A stretch of 64,000 bases of DNA from Bradyrhizobium sp. BR 10289 (GTDB taxonomy: Bacteria > Pseudomonadota > Alphaproteobacteria > Rhizobiales > Xanthobacteraceae). Position 1 is the first letter of the stretch. Every line of letters starts with the position of its first letter. This document shows, one piece after another, positions 60,909-64,000 of the stretch. Location of the stretch: contig NZ_JACOFR010000002.1 in assembly GCF_019455385.1 (NCBI RefSeq), positions 546,822-610,821 of the forward strand. The letters run 5' to 3'. Position numbers and translations under genes: made by a program. The notes under the pieces were generated by a model, which saw nothing but the letters and a program-made list of their open reading frames with translations, searched no databases and was not told where the DNA came from.

Positions 60909-61595
60909 ATGGCTCAACAAACTGCTCTGGTTCTGGGGGCCTCTCGCGGCCTCGGCCTCGCCCTTGCGGAGGAATGGCTGACACGTGGATGGCACGTGAT
61001 TGCGACCGTTCGCACCAGCTCGAGCGACCTTGCGAAGCTCTCGAACCGGTTTCCCGGCAAGCTCGATATCGAAACGATGGAGATCAACCAGGTCGAGACG
61101 ATCCGCGCGCTTCGAAAGCGGCTCGATGGGCACAGTGTTGACGTTCTGTTCGTGAACGCCGGGATCGCGCGCGTGGTCCCCGAGAGCCCGGCCAGCGCAA
61201 GCGAAAGAGACTTTCTCGACATGATGTTGACAAATGCGTTCTCACCGGTTCGGGCTGTCGAGTTGTTGCGAGATCTGGTGCCTGCGGGTGGCACGATCGC
61301 GATCATGAGCTCCGAGCTCGGCAGCATCGAGAACGCCACCGGCTCCTGGCAACTCTATTCCTCCAGCAAGGCTGCCCTCAACATGCTCATGAAGGGCTAT
61401 GCCGCCAAGCATCCGAGCGATGGACATGCGTTGCTCCTCGTCGCTCCCGGCTGGGTGCGAACCGAGATGGGCGGCGGCGATGCGCTCCTCTCGATCGAGG
61501 AGAGCATTCCGCTCGTCGTCGACATGATTGAGTCCAATCGGGGCCGAACTGGCTTGCGCTACGTTGATCGCTTCAACAAGCAGCTACCCTGGTAA
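60909..61595 (+). CDS. Short-chain dehydrogenase/reductase (SDR, shorter type)
   Basis: A 228-residue SDR with LVLGASRGLGLALAEEWLTR, then VDVLFVNAGIARVVPE, IMSSELGSIENATGSW, and YSSSKAALNMLMKGYA (Tyr and Lys). The C-terminus APGWVRTEMGG is typical of the branch that includes carbonyl reductase-like proteins. It lies 27 bases after the previous SDR gene; together they probably reduce products in the same pathway. Confidence 0.92.
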   Translation: MAQQTALVLGASRGLGLALAEEWLTRGWHVIATVRTSSSDLAKLSNRFPGKLDIETMEINQVETIRALRKRLDGHSVDVLFVNAGIARVVPESPASASERDFLDMMLTNAFSPVRAVELLRDLVPAGGTIAIMSSELGSIENATGSWQLYSSSKAALNMLMKGYAAKHPSDGHALLLVAPGWVRTEMGGGDALLSIEESIPLVVDMIESNRGRTGLRYVDRFNKQLPW

Positions 61596-61689
61596 ACCTT
61601 TGAAAACGCGATGGCTGATCAACGAGCGCGCCAGAATGCACCGTCGCGCAGCCTCCCGATTGGCCGTTGGCATTGTCAGATGGCCACGA

Positions 61690-61810
61690 TCGCATAATGC
61701 CACTGTTTTGCCCGACGCGTCAAGTGAAATTTCTAAAAATACGAAATGGCGCGACCGTCGCGATCGCGCCTCTACTGTGCATGGGGTTGTTTTCGAGTTT
61801 TTGCGGATGC
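61690..61810. repeat. Dispersed element with 'CACTGTTTTGCCCGACGCGTCAAG' core (one copy)
   Basis: The stretch around 61700-61735 (CACTGTTTTGCCCGACGCGT, then CAAGTGAAATTTC) followed by a GC-rich part resembles an intergenic element I recall as frequent in Bradyrhizobium, often mis-called as a small ORF (MPLFCPTRQV). Only one copy is in this window, so the call rests on memory. Confidence 0.35.
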
Positions 61811-61824
61811 GCGGCCTTTCGACC

Positions 61825-62226
61825 TCAATCCGCAACCGCGATCGCCTCGATCTCGATCAGCCATTCCGGCGCGGCGAGCGCGGAGACGCCGACGAGGGTC
61901 GAGGCCGGCGGCTCCATGCCTTCGAAGAAGGCCGAGCGGGCCTTGCCGATGATCGGGCGCAGCTCCGGCTTGTAGCCGACCACGAAGGTCGTGATCTTGA
62001 CGATGTTGGCGTAGGTGGCGCCGGCCGCCTTCAGCGCGTGACCGAGATTCTGCATCACCTGCGTGGTCTGCGCGGCGAGATCGCCCTCGCCGACGATGCG
62101 CCCTTCCTCGTCCACCGAGACCTGGCCGGAGATGTAGATCGTCCGCGCGCCCGAGGCTGTGACGACGTGGGAATAAGCGGGATTGTGGTGCAGACCGCTG
62201 GGACGGAGATGATCGAGCTTGGGCAT
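61825..62226 (-). CDS. RidA-family protein, copy B
   Basis: A 133-residue YjgF-fold protein, about 92% identical by eye to copy A at 56851-57270. It has MPKLDHLRPSGLHHNPAYSH, then GARTIYISGQVSVDEEGRIV, and MEPPASTLVGVSAL with the same loss of the imine-deaminase Arg. The C-terminus is shorter (IEIEAIAVAD). DNA upstream of the start also matches copy A. It is probably the ancestral position, next to eipB as part of the housekeeping flank. Confidence 0.93.
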   Translation of the reverse strand: MPKLDHLRPSGLHHNPAYSHVVTASGARTIYISGQVSVDEEGRIVGEGDLAAQTTQVMQNLGHALKAAGATYANIVKITTFVVGYKPELRPIIGKARSAFFEGMEPPASTLVGVSALAAPEWLIEIEAIAVAD

Positions 62227-62297
62227 GGGCTGGCTCCCGGAGTTTGTGGTTGGGAGCGAGCGTAGCGAAAGACAGTGTCGAGGGCCAGCCTCGACGC

Positions 62298-63143
62298 TCA
62301 ATTGCAGGGCTTGCTGTCCTTGACGTCGAACTTGCCCATCGCGCCCGAAATCACGAAATCGTTGTAATCGAGCACGAGCTGGCGCGAGACGCCGTTTTCG
62401 TAGAGCTCGAACGCCATCGCGTAGACCGGCGTCTGCTCGCCTTCCTTCTGCTGCGACTCGCGGTCGAAATAGCTGACGGTGACGGGCCAGCGCTTCAGCG
62501 ACTTCATGTGCTCGTCCGAGGTCGAGGCATCGGGCGAGGCGGTGCGGTCGTCGGGGATCGGCTGGCCGATCACGGTCAGCGTGTTGTAGACCTTCTGGCC
62601 GTCGTCGGAGCCGTCATAGACGGAGAGCTCGAGCAGCGACTTGCCCTCCTTGGCGGCGGCAATGATGCGCTGGATCTGCTCGGTCGGGAACACGATCTTG
62701 CCGTCCAGCGTAAAGCTCTTCGGCGCCGGCAGCTTCAGCTTGACGTTGATGTGGTCGCCGTCGCGCTCCGCCGAGCCGTCGACCCGGCCGGCATCGGCCT
62801 CGTTCATCCGCGTCTCGATCTTGAAGCGGTAGCTCTTTCCCGCCGCGTCTTCCCAGGAATTGGAGCGGAGGTCGCTCAGCGTGATCTTGCCCTCGCCGCT
62901 GTCGAGCTCCGACACCTGGCGGAATTCGGAGGTGTAGCCCTCGCACGAACTGCCGGTGAAATTGTAGAGGATGCGGCCGCGCGCGCTGTTGATCGAATTG
63001 GAGCGCGATTTGACGAGGCTGAGGTCATAGAGCGCCTGATGCGCCAGGAAAGGACCGTTGGCGGCTTGCGCCAGGCTGCCCGGGCCGGCAGCGGCCGCTG
63101 CGAGCGCGATCACACCGAACGAAGTCCGAAAAAGGTGCTGCAT
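62298..63143 (-). CDS. Envelope integrity protein EipB-like (DUF1849)
   Basis: A 281-residue periplasmic protein that in Brucella maintains cell-envelope integrity. Signal peptide (MQHLFRTSFGVIALAAAAAG). Mature part: PFLAHQALYDLSLVKSRSNS, then RILYNFTGSSCEGYTSEFRQ, then YFDRESQQKEGEQTPVYAMA. Cys67 and Cys280 (SSCEG and C-terminal KPCN) match the disulphide pair described for EipB. ATG 63143 with GGGACC upstream is preferred; the frame runs on through the divergent gene's upstream region. Confidence 0.9.
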   Translation of the reverse strand: MQHLFRTSFGVIALAAAAAGPGSLAQAANGPFLAHQALYDLSLVKSRSNSINSARGRILYNFTGSSCEGYTSEFRQVSELDSGEGKITLSDLRSNSWEDAAGKSYRFKIETRMNEADAGRVDGSAERDGDHINVKLKLPAPKSFTLDGKIVFPTEQIQRIIAAAKEGKSLLELSVYDGSDDGQKVYNTLTVIGQPIPDDRTASPDASTSDEHMKSLKRWPVTVSYFDRESQQKEGEQTPVYAMAFELYENGVSRQLVLDYNDFVISGAMGKFDVKDSKPCN

Positions 63144-63370
63144 GTCTGGTCCCTGGGGAAAGCGCAGATTCGGCATTTTAATGACCGTTCCATTACGTCG
63201 CAACTGAGGCGGTTTCACGTAAAGTTGCGGCCGGCGCGTTGAACCTCCTGCCCTGGCTCGGAAAAATGCATCCCCCTCCGGTTGCTTGCATGTGGCGGCA
63301 CGATGGGCGAAACAGGTCCCGCCTGGCCGCCACGGCCGGAGCGGATGAATTTTTGACAACGAGGTCGGAC

Positions 63371-63838
63371 ATGGCGGGCACGGTCGAACAGAAGCTGGCG
63401 GAGCAGGGCATCAAGCTGCACGAGGCCCCCACCCCCGTGGCCAATTACGTGCCGTTCGTGCGCACCGGCAATCTGCTGTTCGTCTCCGGCCAGGTTTGCT
63501 ACGACCCCTCCGGCAAGCTGATCGCCAAGGGCAAGCTTGGCGCCGGCGTCTCGCTCGAAGACGGTACCGCGGCCGCGCGTGGCTGCGCCGTCAATTTGCT
63601 GGCCCAGGTCAAGGCCGCGCTCGGCGACCTCGACAAGGTCACCCGCGTGGTGCGCCTCGGCGGCTTCATCAACTCGGCGCCGGACTTCCTGGAGGGGCCG
63701 AAGGTGCTCAACGGCGCTTCCGACCTGATGGTCGCCGCTTTCGGTGACAAGGGCCGCCACGCCCGCACCACCGTCGGCGTCGCCTCGCTGCCCGGCGATG
63801 CCGCGGTCGAGGTCGACGGCGTGTTCGAGGTCGCCTGA
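63371..63838 (+). CDS. RidA-family protein, third member
   Basis: A 155-residue YjgF-fold protein of the longer type (MAGTVEQKLAEQGIKLHEAP). VPFVRTGNLLFVSGQVCYDP, then DLDKVTRVVRLGGFINSAPD, then RHARTTVGVASLPGDAAVEV. It keeps the carboxylate-binding Arg (HARTTV), unlike copies A and B, so enamine/imine deaminase activity is plausible. ATG 63371 is preferred over upstream in-frame ATGs. It is followed after 5 bases by the phosphodiesterase gene. Confidence 0.92.
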   Translation: MAGTVEQKLAEQGIKLHEAPTPVANYVPFVRTGNLLFVSGQVCYDPSGKLIAKGKLGAGVSLEDGTAAARGCAVNLLAQVKAALGDLDKVTRVVRLGGFINSAPDFLEGPKVLNGASDLMVAAFGDKGRHARTTVGVASLPGDAAVEVDGVFEVA

Positions 63839-63843
63839 GGCGC

Positions 63844-64000
63844 ATGCGCGCTCCGGATTGGCTGACAGCCCGGCCGGTCGCCCATCGCGGCCTGCATGAC
63901 ATCTCCCGTGGCATCGTCGAGAACATGCCGGGCGCGGTGCAGGCTGCGATATCAGGCAATTTCTCGATCGAGGTCGACATCCAGCTCTCGTCCGACGGCG
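63844..64000 (+). CDS. Glycerophosphodiester phosphodiesterase (start only)
   Basis: The first 52 codons are in the window. MRAPDWLTARPVAHRGLHD has the AHRGL motif with catalytic His and Arg, and ENMPGAVQAAISGNFSIEVD has the metal-binding Glu (ENxxxA, EVDIQLS). This is the N-terminal half of the GDPD TIM barrel, which hydrolyses glycerophosphodiesters to glycerol 3-phosphate. Cut by the window end. Confidence 0.88.
   Translation, partial: MRAPDWLTARPVAHRGLHDISRGIVENMPGAVQAAISGNFSIEVDIQLSSDG

Overview
The window looks like a chromosomal segment of an alphaproteobacterium of the Bradyrhizobium type. The evidence is uniformly high GC with GC-rich third codon positions, an Omp2b-type porin with a long leader, a DivK-PleD pair, an EipB/DUF1849 envelope protein, and many dispersed palindromic intergenic repeats of the kinds common in Bradyrhizobium. 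The genus is inferred from gene content and repeat style; no rRNA is present to confirm it. Seventy-one intact or truncated protein genes, one tRNA gene and one clear gene remnant are annotated.

Layout. 0-6.3 kb: an NYN-domain protein (cut by the window edge), a family-5-like uracil-DNA glycosylase, a peroxiredoxin, smpB, mscL, dapA and a soluble lytic transglycosylase. 6.6-11.4 kb: a major porin with a strong terminator and a 0.7 kb leader, tRNA-Ser(GCU), small genes, a 30-residue lysine-rich peptide gene, and a structured intergenic stretch. 11.4-15.1 kb: the GatCAB operon (minus strand), interleaved with two small conserved-looking genes. 15.2-22.2 kb: two nitronate-monooxygenase-like paralogues with a divergent LysR gene, a cyclase-family protein with a frameshifted C-terminus, ruvX, an AEC transporter and a CPBP protease. 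22.2-30 kb: a VanX-type dipeptidase divergent from pyrB-dihydroorotase-like-plsY, a patatin-like protein, an amidase and dprA. 30-34 kb: two HxlR regulators, each divergent from an oxidoreductase, plus a flavodoxin-like protein. 34.4-43.3 kb: topA, rnr, DUF983, a NUDIX hydrolase, a membrane protein, a flavin-dependent monooxygenase and rpmG. 43.4-49.4 kb: a secreted beta-helix protein, an outer-membrane barrel, a Pro/Val-rich exported protein, a VOC protein, and an MFS transporter divergent from a TetR gene. 49.5-53.1 kb: pleD and divK (minus strand) opposite DUF3572 and dinB.

53.1-62.2 kb is the most accessory-looking part. It holds an ACT-domain protein, two solute-binding proteins without permeases, two LysR regulators, a 6-oxocamphor-hydrolase-like crotonase, a thiol peroxidase-like protein and two SDRs. 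It is punctuated by two almost identical RidA-like genes and by a 102-base copy of the 3' end of dinB about 4.3 kb from the real dinB. This pattern suggests a tandem duplication of a dinB-RidA unit that later filled with different cargo. The window closes with EipB, a third RidA-family gene and the start of a glycerophosphodiester phosphodiesterase gene.

Functionally most of the window is housekeeping: tmRNA tagging, lysine/peptidoglycan and pyrimidine precursors, tRNA amidation, DNA topology, RNA decay and c-di-GMP/cell-cycle signalling. The more unusual signals are the small genes inside the gat operon, a tRNA-like minihelix at 26.15 kb, the hairpin-rich stretch at 10.9-11.35 kb, the poly-lysine microprotein, repeats that have become the 3' ends of genes, and the duplicated dinB-RidA junction.
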